Numbered from the stretch's first letter, positions 1 to 9,533 are shown. The stretch: 64,000 nt of DNA from Halovivax cerinus (GCF_024498195.1 NZ_CP101824.1:2728001-2792000), one strand, 5' to 3'. Notes: generated by a model not told the origin, from the letters alone. Made by a program: numbers and translations.

Positions 1-32
1 ACTCGGCGGCTAGCCGGCGGCGACTCGGAACG

Positions 33-278
33 TCAGTTCGTCACGTCGTTTTCCTGCCGTTTCGCGTACGCGAAGACGGCGAGGCCGGTGACCAGCCAGA
101 CGACGGCTCCCACGCGAATGGCGAACTCGGCGCGGGTACCCCAGGTGGGCAGGTCTGCAGGGATCGAGAGGACGGCGACCGTCGGTGCGCCGACGACGAT
201 CGTCAGGACGAACGTCACCTGCATCACCCAGCCGTAGTCGAGGCCCTCGGGCGAACTCGTTTCGACGGGTTCTGGCAC
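33..278 (-). CDS. small two-TM membrane protein
   Basis: An 81-residue protein with two hydrophobic segments (about residues 15-36 and 50-71) separated by a short loop, and a charged C-terminal tail. It should sit in the cytoplasmic membrane. It looks like one of the small conserved haloarchaeal membrane families (possibly DUF5822, from memory only). The ATG at 278 is supported by a TATA-like CTTTAAGG on the minus strand about 27 nt upstream, as expected for a leaderless haloarchaeal mRNA. It is transcribed away from panB. Function unknown. Confidence 0.7.
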   Translation of the reverse strand: MPEPVETSSPEGLDYGWVMQVTFVLTIVVGAPTVAVLSIPADLPTWGTRAEFAIRVGAVVWLVTGLAVFAYAKRQENDVTN

Positions 279-300
279 ACCGGAACTCTCGCTGCCGGTA

Positions 301-309
301 CCTTAAAGT
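301..309 (-). promoter_or_regulatory. TATA box of the small membrane protein gene
   Basis: CTTTAAGG on the minus strand is centred about 27 nt before the ATG at 278. This is the normal haloarchaeal spacing for a leaderless transcript. Confidence 0.5.
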
Positions 310-489
310 CGACGTCACGCACCCGGAGTGGGTCGCCAGCGCATCGTACGGCGCCGCGTTCCTCATCGTGCCTCGCGTTGGATCATTCGCGCGTCTTAGG
401 GGTAGCACGTACGGCGTCGTCCGCTCCGATCGCGGCACGGTGGGACGCCAACCGGTGGAATTTACCCCATCGAGCCGAAGGAATCCACT

Positions 490-1302
490 ATGACGACCGT
501 CCGCGACCTGCGAGCCAAGGCGGGGTCCGAACCGATCACCATGCTGACGGCCTACGACGCTCCGGCGGCGGAGATCGTCGACGAGGCCGGCGTCGACGTG
601 ATCCTCGTCGGAGACAGCGTGGCGAACGCGGCGCTCGGATACGAGACGACGCTCCCGGTCGACGTCGACGCGATCGCCCACCACGTCGGCGCGGTCACCA
701 GAGCGACAGAGGACGCGATGGTCGTCGCCGACATGCCGTTCCTCTCGTTCGGGACGGACGAGCAATCGGCGATCGAGAACGCCGGGCGAATGCTACAGGA
801 AGAGGGTGCGGACGGAGTCAAACTCGAGAGCGGTCCACACACCGTCGACATCACCCGGCGCCTCGTCGAACTGGGGATCCCGGTGATGGCCCACCTCGGA
901 CTGACACCCCAGCACGTCAACCAGTACGGCGGGTTCCCGCGCCAGGGAACCGATCAGGAGAGCGCAGAGCGGATCCTCGAACTGGCCCGTGAGCACGAGG
1001 ACGCCGGCGCGTTCGCGCTCGTTCTGGAACACGTCCCGTCGAACGTCGCGCGGGACGTCACGAACGCGATCGAGATCCCGACGATCGGGATCGGGGCCGG
1101 ACCCGAGTGCGATGGGCAGGTACTCGTCTTCCACGACGCCGTCGGGATCAGCGAGTGGTCCCCGTCGTTCGCGGCGCAGTTCGGCGACGTCAGGGCCGAG
1201 ATGTCGTCGGCCGTCACCGAATACGTCGACGCCGTCGAGTCGGGAGCGTTTCCCGCCGACGAACACAGTCACGAGGAAGCGGATCTCGACGAACTGTACT
1301 GA
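490..1302 (+). CDS. panB: 3-methyl-2-oxobutanoate hydroxymethyltransferase (ketopantoate hydroxymethyltransferase)
   Basis: PanB transfers a hydroxymethyl group from methylene-tetrahydrofolate (or an archaeal C1 carrier) to 2-oxoisovalerate, giving ketopantoate for coenzyme A synthesis in the cytoplasm. The 270-residue length is normal. Family landmarks are present: GDS at 41-43 and D81 (metal ligands), K111-E113 in the KLE motif, and the GGFPRQG segment near 147-153. The C-terminus has an acidic, His-containing tail typical of halophiles. A TATA-like GAATTTACC at 458-466 lies about 28 nt before the ATG, so the gene is probably leaderless and monocistronic. It is convergent with the hydrolase gene that follows. 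Assignment is firm by motif and length. Confidence 0.95.
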   Translation: MTTVRDLRAKAGSEPITMLTAYDAPAAEIVDEAGVDVILVGDSVANAALGYETTLPVDVDAIAHHVGAVTRATEDAMVVADMPFLSFGTDEQSAIENAGRMLQEEGADGVKLESGPHTVDITRRLVELGIPVMAHLGLTPQHVNQYGGFPRQGTDQESAERILELAREHEDAGAFALVLEHVPSNVARDVTNAIEIPTIGIGAGPECDGQVLVFHDAVGISEWSPSFAAQFGDVRAEMSSAVTEYVDAVESGAFPADEHSHEEADLDELY

Positions 1303-1316
1303 CGGTTCCGCCAGAG

Positions 1317-2111
1317 TCACGACCGCGGCGAGACCGCGGTCTCGACGAACGACGCCAGTGCGTCGTTGAACGCGTCCGCGCGTTCGACCATCGACAGGTG
1401 GGCCGCGTCTTCGATCTCGACGAGCGACGCGTTGGGTATCGAGTCGGCGAGGTACTCGTGGAACCACGGGGGCGTGAGCTGGTCGTCGCTCCCGTAGAGG
1501 GCCAGGGTGGGGACGGTAATCTCGTCCAGTCGATCGCGGACGTCGAATCTGTGACAGGTGAGAAAATCGCGGTGGGTGACGGCCGACCCCGTCTCGCGCA
1601 TGGTTTCGATCGACCGTTCGCGCGTCGTCCGATCGGGATCGAGAAAGAGCTTGCCGGGCTCGTGGAGGAACTGGATCGCCCGTTCGAAATCGTCTTCCAG
1701 CCACTCTAGCAGGTCCGCCAGGACACCGAGGCGAGCGCCCGTCCCGGTGAGGACGGCCGCGTCGACGTCGGGGTCGCGTTCGAGGAGGAGGTGCTGGACG
1801 ACGGCACCACCGAGGGAGTTGCCGACGAGGACGCGGTCGTCGGTCTCCTCGAGGACGGCGAGAACGTCGTCCGCGTACGCCGAAAGCGTCTGGTACCCGG
1901 CCGTGGCGTCGACGTCGTCCGATTCGCCGTGGCCACTCAGGTCGAGCGTCGTGATCGGAAACTCGGTTGCCAGGGGGAGTTGTGCGTTCCAGACACGACC
2001 CGTCGCGCCACTCCCGTGGACGAAGCAACATCCGGGTGCGGATCCCTCCCCATCGCGTCGATCGACCCGGCGATAGGCAGTTCGTCTCCCCTGGTGCGTG
2101 ACGGTCTCCAT
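1317..2111 (-). CDS. alpha/beta-fold hydrolase
   Basis: A 264-residue single-domain alpha/beta hydrolase. Visible features are the oxyanion-loop HGSG (32-35), the nucleophile elbow GNSLGG with Ser99, an acid in GSDDQLTP (about D209/D210) and the catalytic His238 in AAHLSMVE. A lid region lies between about 125 and 185. These residues show a catalytically competent serine hydrolase. The substrate cannot be told from sequence; carboxylesterase, lactonase or C-C hydrolase activity are all possible. The gene is convergent with panB and has no partner on its own strand. Confidence 0.88.
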   Translation of the reverse strand: METVTHQGRRTAYRRVDRRDGEGSAPGCCFVHGSGATGRVWNAQLPLATEFPITTLDLSGHGESDDVDATAGYQTLSAYADDVLAVLEETDDRVLVGNSLGGAVVQHLLLERDPDVDAAVLTGTGARLGVLADLLEWLEDDFERAIQFLHEPGKLFLDPDRTTRERSIETMRETGSAVTHRDFLTCHRFDVRDRLDEITVPTLALYGSDDQLTPPWFHEYLADSIPNASLVEIEDAAHLSMVERADAFNDALASFVETAVSPRS

Positions 2112-2436
2112 ACGTCCTGTACGACGACCGGTCTCTTAAGCGCCGGTATCCGTTTTCGGACCACGGAGACCGGCCCCCGATCCAGGGGGTCGTCGCCGAC
2201 GCCATCGTGGCGTCCGAGCGCTGCCCGTCGTGGTTTCATCCCGGTGTCTGGACCGATCGTGACGGAACTGATCGTGACCCGATAGTCTCCCCACCGGTGA
2301 CGGTCCCGCTGCCTGGATGTTCACTGCCAGCGCAGTGTGAACCGCGAACAGTCACCTTTGATCGATTCGGGGGATGTAACGGGGTCGATGGGGAAAGTTA
2401 TATATACTAGTGTCCCTTACCTGGGGTTAGTAACAC
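2112..2436. other. intergenic region between divergent genes
   Basis: This 325-bp stretch separates the minus-strand hydrolase from the plus-strand Hsp20-like/CDC48 pair. The only clear element is the TATA box at 2397-2409. Short open frames here have unnatural composition and no recognisable family, so I see no gene. Confidence 0.5.
2397..2409 (+). promoter_or_regulatory. strong TATA box of the Hsp20-like/CDC48 pair
   Basis: GTTATATATACTA is one of the most AT-rich TATA elements in the window. It predicts a start site near 2428-2430, giving a leader of under 10 nt before the ATG at 2437. Confidence 0.65.
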
Positions 2437-2682
2437 ATGACACTCACCCAGCGTACCGGCGAATCACCGGTAATGGTGCGGACCTACGAGTACGACGACC
2501 GACTCGTCGTCGCGGATCTCGCGGATGCGTCCGCAGAACCGACGCTCGACGTCGTCGACGGGACGGCGATCGTCGTCGTAGACGACGACCAGTACGAGAT
2601 CGACCTCCCGGCGGACGGGTCGGTAGCGCACACGTTTATGAAAAACGGCGTGCTCAGCATCGAACTGGAGGGTACCCGATGA
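2437..2682 (+). CDS. Hsp20/alpha-crystallin-like small protein (DUF7127-like)
   Basis: An 81-residue acidic protein made of short beta-strand segments, ending in a [11 protein letters not shown] motif like the last strand of an alpha-crystallin domain (consensus G-V-L-x-I). I recall such proteins upstream of CDC48 in haloarchaea, annotated as DUF7127; the number is from memory. The stop codon overlaps the start of the CDC48 gene (ATGA), so the two are co-transcribed and translationally coupled. That suggests an adaptor or co-chaperone of the CDC48 ATPase, which is an inference from the context. It lacks the usual disordered N-terminus of Hsp20, so it may be a minimal crystallin fold. Confidence 0.75.
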   Translation: MTLTQRTGESPVMVRTYEYDDRLVVADLADASAEPTLDVVDGTAIVVVDDDQYEIDLPADGSVAHTFMKNGVLSIELEGTR

Positions 2683-4940
2683 AGCTTACCGTCAAACCGC
2701 TGAAACAGAAGGACGCCGGCCGCGGACTCGCCGCGATCGATCGCGCCTCGATGCGCGAGATCGGGCTCGAGAATGGCGATTACATCCTGATCCAGGGTAA
2801 CAGCGACGGCCGATCGGTCGCACGCGTGTGGCCGGGTTATCCCGAGGACGAAGGGAAGGGAATCATTCGTATCGACGGTCGCCTTCGACAGGAGGCGGGC
2901 GTGGGGATCGACGATCGGATCTCGGTCGAGGCGGCTGACGTCAAGCCGGCGACCACCGTCACCGTCGCGCTCCCGCAGAACCTGCGTATTCGTGGCGACA
3001 TCGGACCGCTCGTGCGCGACAAGCTTTCCGGACAGGCCGTTACGGAGGGACAGACGGTACCGTTTTCCTTCTCGTTCGGACCCATGGCCGGCTCCGGACA
3101 GTCCGTTCCGCTGAAGATCGCCGACACGTCGCCCACCGGGACCGTCGTCATCACCGACTCGACGTCGATCCAGATCGCGGAGAAACCGGCCGAACAGATC
3201 TCCAGCCCCGGCGGCGGCACGGAGGGCGTTCCGAACGTCACGTACGAGGACATCGGCGGCCTGGAGGACGAACTCGACCAGGTGCGTGAGATGATCGAAC
3301 TGCCGATGCGCCACCCCGAGCTGTTCCAGCAACTCGGCATCGAACCGCCGAAAGGTGTCTTGCTGCACGGCCCGCCGGGCACGGGGAAGACGCTGATGGC
3401 GAAGGCCGTCGCAAACGAGATCGACGCCCACTTCGAGACCATCTCCGGGCCGGAGATCATGTCGAAGTATTACGGCGAGTCCGAAGAGCAACTGCGCGAA
3501 GTGTTCGAGGAAGCCGAGGAGAACGCGCCCGCGATCGTCTTCATCGACGAGATCGATTCGATCGCCTCCAAGCGCGAGGAGACCAGCGGCGACGTCGAAC
3601 GTCGCGTCGTCGCCCAGCTCCTCTCGTTGATGGACGGCCTCGAAGAGCGCGGCCGGGTCACCGTCATCGCGGCGACGAATCGCGTCGACGCCATTGATCC
3701 CGCACTTCGACGCGGTGGCCGCTTCGACCGCGAGATCGAGATCGGCGTCCCGGACAAGGAAGGCCGAACCGAGATCTTGCAGGTCCACACGCGCGGCATG
3801 CCTCTCGTCGATTCGATCGACCTCGATCAGTACGCGGAGAACACACACGGCTTCGTCGGCGCCGACCTGGCGACGCTCGCCCGTGAGGCGGCGATGAACG
3901 CCCTGCGACGCATTCGCCCCGAACTCGACCTGGAAGAAGAGGAGATCGACGCGGACGTCCTCGAGTCGCTGCAGGTCTCCGAGACCGATTTCAAGGAGGC
4001 GCTCAAGGGCATCCAGCCCTCGGCGCTCCGCGAGGTCTTCGTCGAGGTGCCCGACGTCACCTGGGATTCCGTCGGTGGGCTCGAAGCAACCGAAGAGCGC
4101 TTGCGGGAGACGATCCAGTGGCCGCTCGACTACCCGGAGGTCTTCGCCGAGATGGACATGCAGGCACCGAAGGGCGTCCTCATGTACGGACCGCCGGGGA
4201 CCGGCAAGACGCTGCTCGCGAAAGCCGTCGCCAACGAGTCCCAGTCGAACTTCATCTCCGTCAAGGGTCCGGAGCTGTTGAACAAGTTCGTCGGTGAGTC
4301 GGAGAAGGGCATCCGCGAGGTCTTCGAGAAGGCGCGCGCGAACGCCCCGACCGTGATCTTCTTCGACGAGATCGACTCGATCGCGGGCGAACGCGGCCGG
4401 ACCACCGGCGACTCCGGCGTCTCCGAGCGGATGGTCAGCCAGCTGCTGACCGAACTCGACGGGCTCGAAGAACTGGAAGACGTCGTCGTCATCGCGACGA
4501 CGAACCGGCCCGATCTGATCGACCCGGCGCTGCTGCGCCCCGGTCGGCTGGACCGTCACGTCCACGTGCCGGTCCCCGACGAGGCAGCCCGTCGGAAGAT
4601 CTTCGAGGTCCACACCCGGGACAAGCCGCTCGCCGACGCGATCGACCTGGACTGGCTCGCGGCCGAGACCCAGGGCTACGTCGGCGCGGACATCGAGGCC
4701 GTCGCGCGAGAAGCCTCGATGGCAGCCACTCGCGAGTTCATCAACTCGGTCGATCCCGAGGAGATGGCCGACACCCTCGGCAACGTTCGCATCTCGAAGG
4801 ATCACTTCGAGCACGCGCTCGAAGAGGTCTCTCCGAGCGTCACGCCCGAGACCAAAGAGCGCTACGAGGAGATCGAAGAGCAGTTCGACACCGCCGAACC
4901 GGCACAGGAGAAAGACCAGCTCGGTCGGACCTTCCAGTAG
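2679..4940 (+). CDS. cdc48: CDC48/VAT-type AAA+ ATPase
   Basis: A 753-residue CDC48/p97 homologue: a double-psi barrel N domain (about 1-185), D1 ATPase with Walker A GPPGTGKT at 231-238 and Walker B ending in DE (290-291), then D2 with Walker A at 504-511 and Walker B DE near 563-564. In archaea this hexameric unfoldase feeds substrates to the proteasome and remodels complexes. The start at 2679 is chosen because the family N-terminus begins MKLTVKPL and the ATG overlaps the preceding stop; the open frame continues upstream without meaning. No intein is present. The C-terminus (DQLGRTFQ) lacks a clear HbYX proteasome-docking tail. Confidence 0.96.
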   Translation: MKLTVKPLKQKDAGRGLAAIDRASMREIGLENGDYILIQGNSDGRSVARVWPGYPEDEGKGIIRIDGRLRQEAGVGIDDRISVEAADVKPATTVTVALPQNLRIRGDIGPLVRDKLSGQAVTEGQTVPFSFSFGPMAGSGQSVPLKIADTSPTGTVVITDSTSIQIAEKPAEQISSPGGGTEGVPNVTYEDIGGLEDELDQVREMIELPMRHPELFQQLGIEPPKGVLLHGPPGTGKTLMAKAVANEIDAHFETISGPEIMSKYYGESEEQLREVFEEAEENAPAIVFIDEIDSIASKREETSGDVERRVVAQLLSLMDGLEERGRVTVIAATNRVDAIDPALRRGGRFDREIEIGVPDKEGRTEILQVHTRGMPLVDSIDLDQYAENTHGFVGADLATLAREAAMNALRRIRPELDLEEEEIDADVLESLQVSETDFKEALKGIQPSALREVFVEVPDVTWDSVGGLEATEERLRETIQWPLDYPEVFAEMDMQAPKGVLMYGPPGTGKTLLAKAVANESQSNFISVKGPELLNKFVGESEKGIREVFEKARANAPTVIFFDEIDSIAGERGRTTGDSGVSERMVSQLLTELDGLEELEDVVVIATTNRPDLIDPALLRPGRLDRHVHVPVPDEAARRKIFEVHTRDKPLADAIDLDWLAAETQGYVGADIEAVAREASMAATREFINSVDPEEMADTLGNVRISKDHFEHALEEVSPSVTPETKERYEEIEEQFDTAEPAQEKDQLGRTFQ

Positions 4941-5133
4941 GCGGGTACGAGTACGTTTTGTCTCACGCGACGCCGTGACGGAGATCCGGTCGAGGTGGAC
5001 GAACCAACGTTCCCCCGGGGACGGACACGCAATAGCCCGCCTCCGACGACGTGCAGGATGAGCGTCAGTTGACTGTCCGGAATCGAAAAAGTTCGATTTA
5101 TTCTACTGTATCTTCTATCGGACGAATCCTGCC

Positions 5134-5565
5134 GTGCGTGCCATCCCTGATGGCCCCGACATCGCCCGCGCCTCTCTCGCTGCCGCGATCGTCCTCGCGA
5201 TACTCGCCGCACTTGCCTTCGTTGCAACGGCCGTCGCGGATCTCGCGGACCTCTCGCAGCCGACCACGGCGACGCTGCGAACGATCGTGGGTATCATCGT
5301 CGGCGTCGGCATCGTCCTCGCTACCGTCAACGGCGCGCTCGGTAACGACGTGCGCGTCGGTCTCGCTCCGGTCGTCGCAGCCATGCTCGCCGTCGTCGTC
5401 TGTCTGCTAGCGACGCTTGCACTCGGACTCAGCACGCCGGACGTTACGTGGACCGGCGTTTTCCTCATCAGCGCGTACGCCTTCGTCCTCGCCATTGCGG
5501 CCGGTGTCGGCGGGTTCGCCGTCGGCCGTGCCGGCCGCTGGCTGGTCGGTTCGATCGTAGGGTAG
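5134..5565 (+). CDS. four-TM hydrophobic membrane protein
   Basis: A 143-residue protein with about four hydrophobic helices (near 12-36, 47-66, 76-98 and 107-135), rich in Ala, Val and Gly, so an integral membrane protein. It starts with GTG. A TATA-like GATTTATTCT at 5095-5104 lies upstream and supports a short or absent leader. It stands alone between CDC48 and the convergent peroxiredoxin gene. No catalytic motif is visible and I do not recognise the family beyond a haloarchaeal type of small membrane protein. Confidence 0.75.
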   Translation: MRAIPDGPDIARASLAAAIVLAILAALAFVATAVADLADLSQPTTATLRTIVGIIVGVGIVLATVNGALGNDVRVGLAPVVAAMLAVVVCLLATLALGLSTPDVTWTGVFLISAYAFVLAIAAGVGGFAVGRAGRWLVGSIVG

Positions 5566-5631
5566 GTTCGTCGGTCGACCCGCTGCCGGTCAACCCCAGC
5601 GACACCCGGTAGGGGAATTCCCCAATTCCGT

Positions 5632-6084
5632 CTACAGCTCCGCCAGCACTTCTTCCGCGTGGCCCTCCGGATCGACGCCCTCGTAGGCGGCCGCGATCCG
5701 TCCATCTCCGTCGACGACGTACGTGTTCCGGAAGACGCCGTCGAACGTGTTCCCGAACATCTGTTTCTCGCCGTAGGAGTCGTACGCCGTGGCGACGCTG
5801 CCGTCCTCGTCCGAGAGGAGGTGGAAGTCGAGGTCGTAGTCGTCCGAGAAGTCGGCCAGGTCGGGGACCGGATCGTCGCTGATGCCGAGCACGGCGGCGT
5901 CGACTTCGTCGAGTTCCGGTCGCGCGTCACGGAACTCGCAAGCCTCGACCGTACAGCCCTCGGTGTTCGCACGTGGGTAGAAGTAGACGATCACCGGCTG
6001 GCCGGCGAACGACTCGAGCGATATCGGTTCGCCGTGTTGATTCGGCAGTTCGAACGACGGCGCGTCGGATCCTACGTCGAGCAT
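5632..6084 (-). CDS. bcp: thioredoxin-dependent peroxiredoxin (BCP/PrxQ type)
   Basis: A 150-residue AhpC/TSA-fold peroxiredoxin that reduces hydrogen peroxide and organic peroxides with thioredoxin as donor. The motif PRANTEGCTVEACEFRD carries the peroxidatic Cys (about C44) and, five residues on, the resolving Cys, the arrangement of the atypical two-cysteine BCP/PrxQ class. Usual members read P-x-x-x-T-x-G-C-T, so the Glu before Gly is a minor variation. The length is normal. The gene is monocistronic and convergent with the membrane protein gene. Confidence 0.93.
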   Translation of the reverse strand: MLDVGSDAPSFELPNQHGEPISLESFAGQPVIVYFYPRANTEGCTVEACEFRDARPELDEVDAAVLGISDDPVPDLADFSDDYDLDFHLLSDEDGSVATAYDSYGEKQMFGNTFDGVFRNTYVVDGDGRIAAAYEGVDPEGHAEEVLAEL

Positions 6085-6167
6085 ACCCGATAGATCACAA
6101 CCCCGTCCCGTAGGAGTGTCGGTTCTGGAATCACCGGTTTCCGGGTCGTCCGAGACGTCGCAGCCCG

Positions 6168-7082
6168 TTACTCGAGCGGTTTCGCCGCGTCGCGCTCGAT
6201 CAGCGGATCGGCGTTCGCCTCGGGGAGGGTGACGACGTCGTCGCTCGCGAGGGTGTACTCGCGGTCGTCCACGCCGAGGATCGAGCCGACGTCCGACGTG
6301 ATCTGGACGGTCACGCGGTCGACGGCCTCGTCAGCGTCTGTGCCCGCGACGTCGGTGGAGCCGTCCGCCTCGTCGGCGGGATCAGCTGTTGTGGAGTCTT
6401 CACCTGCCGCCGGTTCGTCGATGGCCGCGGAGGGATCGTTCGGGGGAACCGTTTCGTCCCGACGTCCCTCGCTCGCGCCGGCCGTATCGGTCGCAGAACC
6501 CATCGCGTCCGCCACGTCGAACGAGTCCTCCTCGGCACGTTCGGCAGGATCCGTTTCGACCGGTGGCTCGTCACTCGGCGGGGCGGGTGGCGCCTCTGTC
6601 GTCGCCTCAGTCTCGTCCAGTGTCCCTTCCTCTACAGCCCCCGTCTCTCGGACCGTCTCCGTTCGGTCGGTCCGTCCACCTCTGGTGTCGGCCGTCCTGC
6701 CCTCCAGCACCGAGAGGATCTCCGTCTTGTTGGTCTCGATGCGCTCGACGAGGTCGTCGAAGAGGGCAGCCTCCTCGCTGGTGAGACCCTCCGAGTTGGC
6801 AGTCATTCCCGCAGCGGCGAGGCTCGCCTGTTTGACGAGTTTTCCCATCCGCCGTTCGTAGATGGCCTCGGCGACGTCCTTCGCGGCTTCTATTTCGTCG
6901 GTGAGTCTGGCGACCTCGGGCGAGGCGAACGGATCCTCGTGTGCCGCGGCGATTTCGTCGCGTTCGGCTTCTAACCGTCCGATGTACTCGCCGACGTCCT
7001 GGTAGAACGACGGGCGCAGTTCCTGGAGGCTGTCCTTCTGGCGTTCCGTGTTTCGGACGGATCGAAGTTCCTCCAGATTCAT
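6168..7082 (-). CDS. GINS complex subunit Gins51-type (replication)
   Basis: A 304-residue protein whose first ~110 residues (begins MNLEELRSVRNTERQKD) form the helical A domain of archaeal Gins51/Gins15, followed by a long Glu/Asp/Thr/Ala-rich linker (about 115-250), then a small beta B domain (about 253-304, containing DVGSILGVDDREYTL). GINS binds MCM helicase and polymerase/primase at the replication fork. The gene follows priS on the same strand, as in many euryarchaea, so it probably shares its transcript, though a TATA-like TCTAAAAGG overlaps the priS stop and could drive it separately. The acidic linker is much longer than in non-halophiles. Confidence 0.9.
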   Translation of the reverse strand: MNLEELRSVRNTERQKDSLQELRPSFYQDVGEYIGRLEAERDEIAAAHEDPFASPEVARLTDEIEAAKDVAEAIYERRMGKLVKQASLAAAGMTANSEGLTSEEAALFDDLVERIETNKTEILSVLEGRTADTRGGRTDRTETVRETGAVEEGTLDETEATTEAPPAPPSDEPPVETDPAERAEEDSFDVADAMGSATDTAGASEGRRDETVPPNDPSAAIDEPAAGEDSTTADPADEADGSTDVAGTDADEAVDRVTVQITSDVGSILGVDDREYTLASDDVVTLPEANADPLIERDAAKPLE

Positions 7083-7207
7083 GTGTGGTGTGGGTCGAAT
7101 CGGTCGGCGCCGTGACGATCGGTCGCTGGAGACGGTCTCCGGATCCGGTCAGGTCCAGCGCACCGGGACCGGACGGGCCGGTTCGTCGATCAGGCGCCTG
7201 GTTCCTT

Positions 7208-8392
7208 TTAGACGCCCGATTCCTTTTCCTTCTCCGCGCGGCCGCGTGCCATGAGGAACATGGCGACGTGCTCTGGTAGTGATTGCTCACCGTCCGTGAC
7301 TGTAAAGCTGTCGCCACCGAGTTCGACGGGCCCGGCCCGCTCGACCGTCACCCGAATCTCGTGGCCGGTGAACGTCTCCGGGACGGCGTCGACCAGCGGG
7401 TCGAAGTCGTCGAGTTCGTCACGGGGAATGCGACGAACCGCGAGTGAACTCCCGCCGTGGAGGCTGCCGGGGAGTCTGATCAGCCGGTTGGTGTCGGTCG
7501 TCACCGGTTCGTCGATGGGGGCGTTCTCGGCGGTCACCGTCCGATCGGCGAATCGCTCGGCGAGCTGGGCGACGGCGGTGTGGACGGTCACGTTTCCGGC
7601 GGCGATCGCCTCGCGGTTGTTCGTCGCTGCGTTGAGTGCTGCCGTAGCCTTTCCGTCCCCGATCCCGTCGAAGGTCTGGAGTCGCTCTCGTGCCTCGTCT
7701 TCGTCCATCGAGAGGAGCTCGTCGACGAAGTCGACGAAGCGATCGTGGATGCGCCCGCCCCAGCCCCCTTCGGTACGAATCGTGCGGCGCTCGGTTGGCG
7801 TCTCCCTGCCCAGCCCCGCGACCGTCTCCGTCTCGATGAGGTGGTCGAACTCGAGTCCGATGCCGCGAACGTAATCGACGATCTCGCGACGGTGTTCCCG
7901 TTCGAGGTGGCGGATTTCGTCGTCGCGGACGTGGACGTGGTAGCCGCGGCCGCCGGAGAAGACGATCTCCATGTCGTCGAACCCGAAGTCGTCCTCGAGG
8001 AAGTCGAGGAGCCGTCGGAGCGCGTCCTTGCAGGTCGCGAGCATTTCGGCGTAGGAGTCCTCGCCGAGGGTGACGCCGGGCAGGTGATCCGCGTCGAGGT
8101 CGAAGACGAGATCGGACCGCTGCCACCCCTTCTCGTCCATCGAGTTCGCGCCCGGATCGTCGTACAGCCCGGCGGAGTAGTAGACGTGGCGCGGGCGTTC
8201 GCGTTCGAGGAAGGTCTCGATATCGCCGATGTCGAGGACGGATCGATGGCGAATCATCCGCGTGTTTGGGCCCGGCGACCAGGGAATGTACCCCCACTCC
8301 CTCGCCTCGACGGACGGGGGAGGTGTGATCGATGCGCGCCGATAGTAGTCCCTGAATCGGCCGCGAAGGTACGCACGCGTTCGCTCCTCCAT
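7208..8392 (-). CDS. priS: DNA primase small (catalytic) subunit
   Basis: A 394-residue archaeo-eukaryotic primase that makes the RNA primers for replication. The metal-binding FDLDADH motif (D98 and D100) and the downstream SGGRGYHVHV motif near 149-158 are intact. The following basic and hydrophobic motif around IRLPGSLHGGSS is the conserved nucleotide-binding region. Length is typical of haloarchaeal PriS. An acetyltransferase gene lies upstream and the GINS gene downstream on the same strand, linking priming and helicase activation in one cluster. No intein. Confidence 0.96.
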   Translation of the reverse strand: MEERTRAYLRGRFRDYYRRASITPPPSVEAREWGYIPWSPGPNTRMIRHRSVLDIGDIETFLERERPRHVYYSAGLYDDPGANSMDEKGWQRSDLVFDLDADHLPGVTLGEDSYAEMLATCKDALRRLLDFLEDDFGFDDMEIVFSGGRGYHVHVRDDEIRHLEREHRREIVDYVRGIGLEFDHLIETETVAGLGRETPTERRTIRTEGGWGGRIHDRFVDFVDELLSMDEDEARERLQTFDGIGDGKATAALNAATNNREAIAAGNVTVHTAVAQLAERFADRTVTAENAPIDEPVTTDTNRLIRLPGSLHGGSSLAVRRIPRDELDDFDPLVDAVPETFTGHEIRVTVERAGPVELGGDSFTVTDGEQSLPEHVAMFLMARGRAEKEKESGV

Positions 8393-8470
8393 TCGGCCCC
8401 CACTCGCCCGCGGGTACGTATAACTGTATTGGACGGGCCTCCAGACTCGGCGCCCGGTCCGGGGTTCTCG

Positions 8471-8956
8471 CTACCCGCGGACGAACTCGGAGAGGCGCTC
8501 GGTCAGGCCGGTATCGGTCGTCAGTTTGAGGTAGTAGGCGTCGCCGCCATCCTCGTAGTAGTTCTCGATGCGGCGGGTAATCTCGAAGCCGAGGTGTTCG
8601 TAGAACTGGAGCGCGTTCTCGTTCGTCGTGCGTGCGTGACACGTGACGGACCGATGCTGGTTCGCGACCTCGGACACCAGCCGTTTGCCGATGCCGTGTC
8701 CGCGACAGGTCGGATCGACTGCCAGAAAGAGGATATAGCCGTCGCGACGGACCGTGACGAAGCCGACCAGGTCCTCATCGCCGTGGTCGTGGACGATGCA
8801 GTAGACGGTCGATCGCCGGTAGGCATCCGAGAAGAAGTCCCACCGCTGCTTCAGGACCCCCTCGCGTTCGCGAATCCGCTCTTTGAGCTCCCAGGCATCG
8901 TCGACGAACTCGTCGCTGCCCGCAGAGACGACACGGCTATCGACGTTGACGCTCAC
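8471..8956 (-). CDS. GNAT-family N-acetyltransferase
   Basis: A 161-residue single GNAT domain. The acetyl-CoA motif A is seen as VDPTCRGHGIGKRL (R-x-x-G-x-G/A) near 82-95, and motif B as NENALQFYEHLGF near 113-125. It is similar to RimI-type enzymes, which acetylate protein N-termini, and position next to priS is common in haloarchaea, but the substrate cannot be fixed from sequence. The start at 8956 gives a full N-terminal strand; the divergent archease gene begins about 90 bp away. Confidence 0.88.
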   Translation of the reverse strand: MSVNVDSRVVSAGSDEFVDDAWELKERIREREGVLKQRWDFFSDAYRRSTVYCIVHDHGDEDLVGFVTVRRDGYILFLAVDPTCRGHGIGKRLVSEVANQHRSVTCHARTTNENALQFYEHLGFEITRRIENYYEDGGDAYYLKLTTDTGLTERLSEFVRG

Positions 8957-9049
8957 TGTCTCTGGGTACCAGCGTCGTCACTATAATTCTGCCGGCACCC
9001 CATATTCCGAATCGATGCACATACCGCCGTGGAACGCGTCGACTCACGC

Positions 9050-9460
9050 ATGCCGTACGAGCTTCGGCCGCACACGGCCGACGTGGCCGTCGCGGCTAGC
9101 GGACCGACCCTCGCCGCTGTCTTCGCGGCGACCGCGGAGGGGCTCGCCGCCGCGAGTTGTGACGACCGATCGGAGGCCGGGGAGGGACTCGCCGTCTCGG
9201 TCGAGGCCGAGTCCCGCGAGGCGCTGCTCTTCGAATACCTCGACGAACTCATCTACGTCCGCGACGTCGAATCGGTCCTCCCGGTCGACCACGCCGTCGA
9301 CGTGCACGAGACGGAGGGGACCTGGGCCCTCTCGGGGAGCGCGCGCGGAATCCCGCTCTCCGAGATAGACGCTCGCGAGGTCAAGGCGGTCACCTACGCG
9401 GACATGCGCTTAGAGGAGACCGCGGACGGGTGGGAAGCGTACGTCGTATTCGACGTGTAA
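9050..9460 (+). CDS. archease, activator of RtcB
   Basis: A 136-residue archease. It accelerates guanylylation and turnover of the RNA ligase RtcB during tRNA splicing. The conserved N-terminus YELRPHTADVAV with the metal-binding Asp, and the C-terminal EIDAREVKAVTYADM, identify the family. The ATG at 9050 is chosen over one seven codons earlier because the family starts at MPYEL. The RtcB gene follows after a 100-bp gap on the same strand and has its own TATA box, so the partners are neighbours but may be separately transcribed. Confidence 0.94.
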   Translation: MPYELRPHTADVAVAASGPTLAAVFAATAEGLAAASCDDRSEAGEGLAVSVEAESREALLFEYLDELIYVRDVESVLPVDHAVDVHETEGTWALSGSARGIPLSEIDAREVKAVTYADMRLEETADGWEAYVVFDV

Positions 9461-9533
9461 CCCTCGTCGACCGCCACCACCCGCTTCAGGAGTCGCCGCC
9501 CGGTATCGGACATTGGAAGCCAGGTGCCAACGC

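Noticed and set aside
10-765. Long minus-strand frame over the window start and panB
   Set aside because: Arg/Asp-rich translation antisense to panB and a small membrane gene; panB has full motifs and GC3, so this is a shadow.
2679-4940. Intein in CDC48, RtcB or RfcL
   Set aside because: Lengths and motif spacing are normal in all three; no intein blocks were seen.
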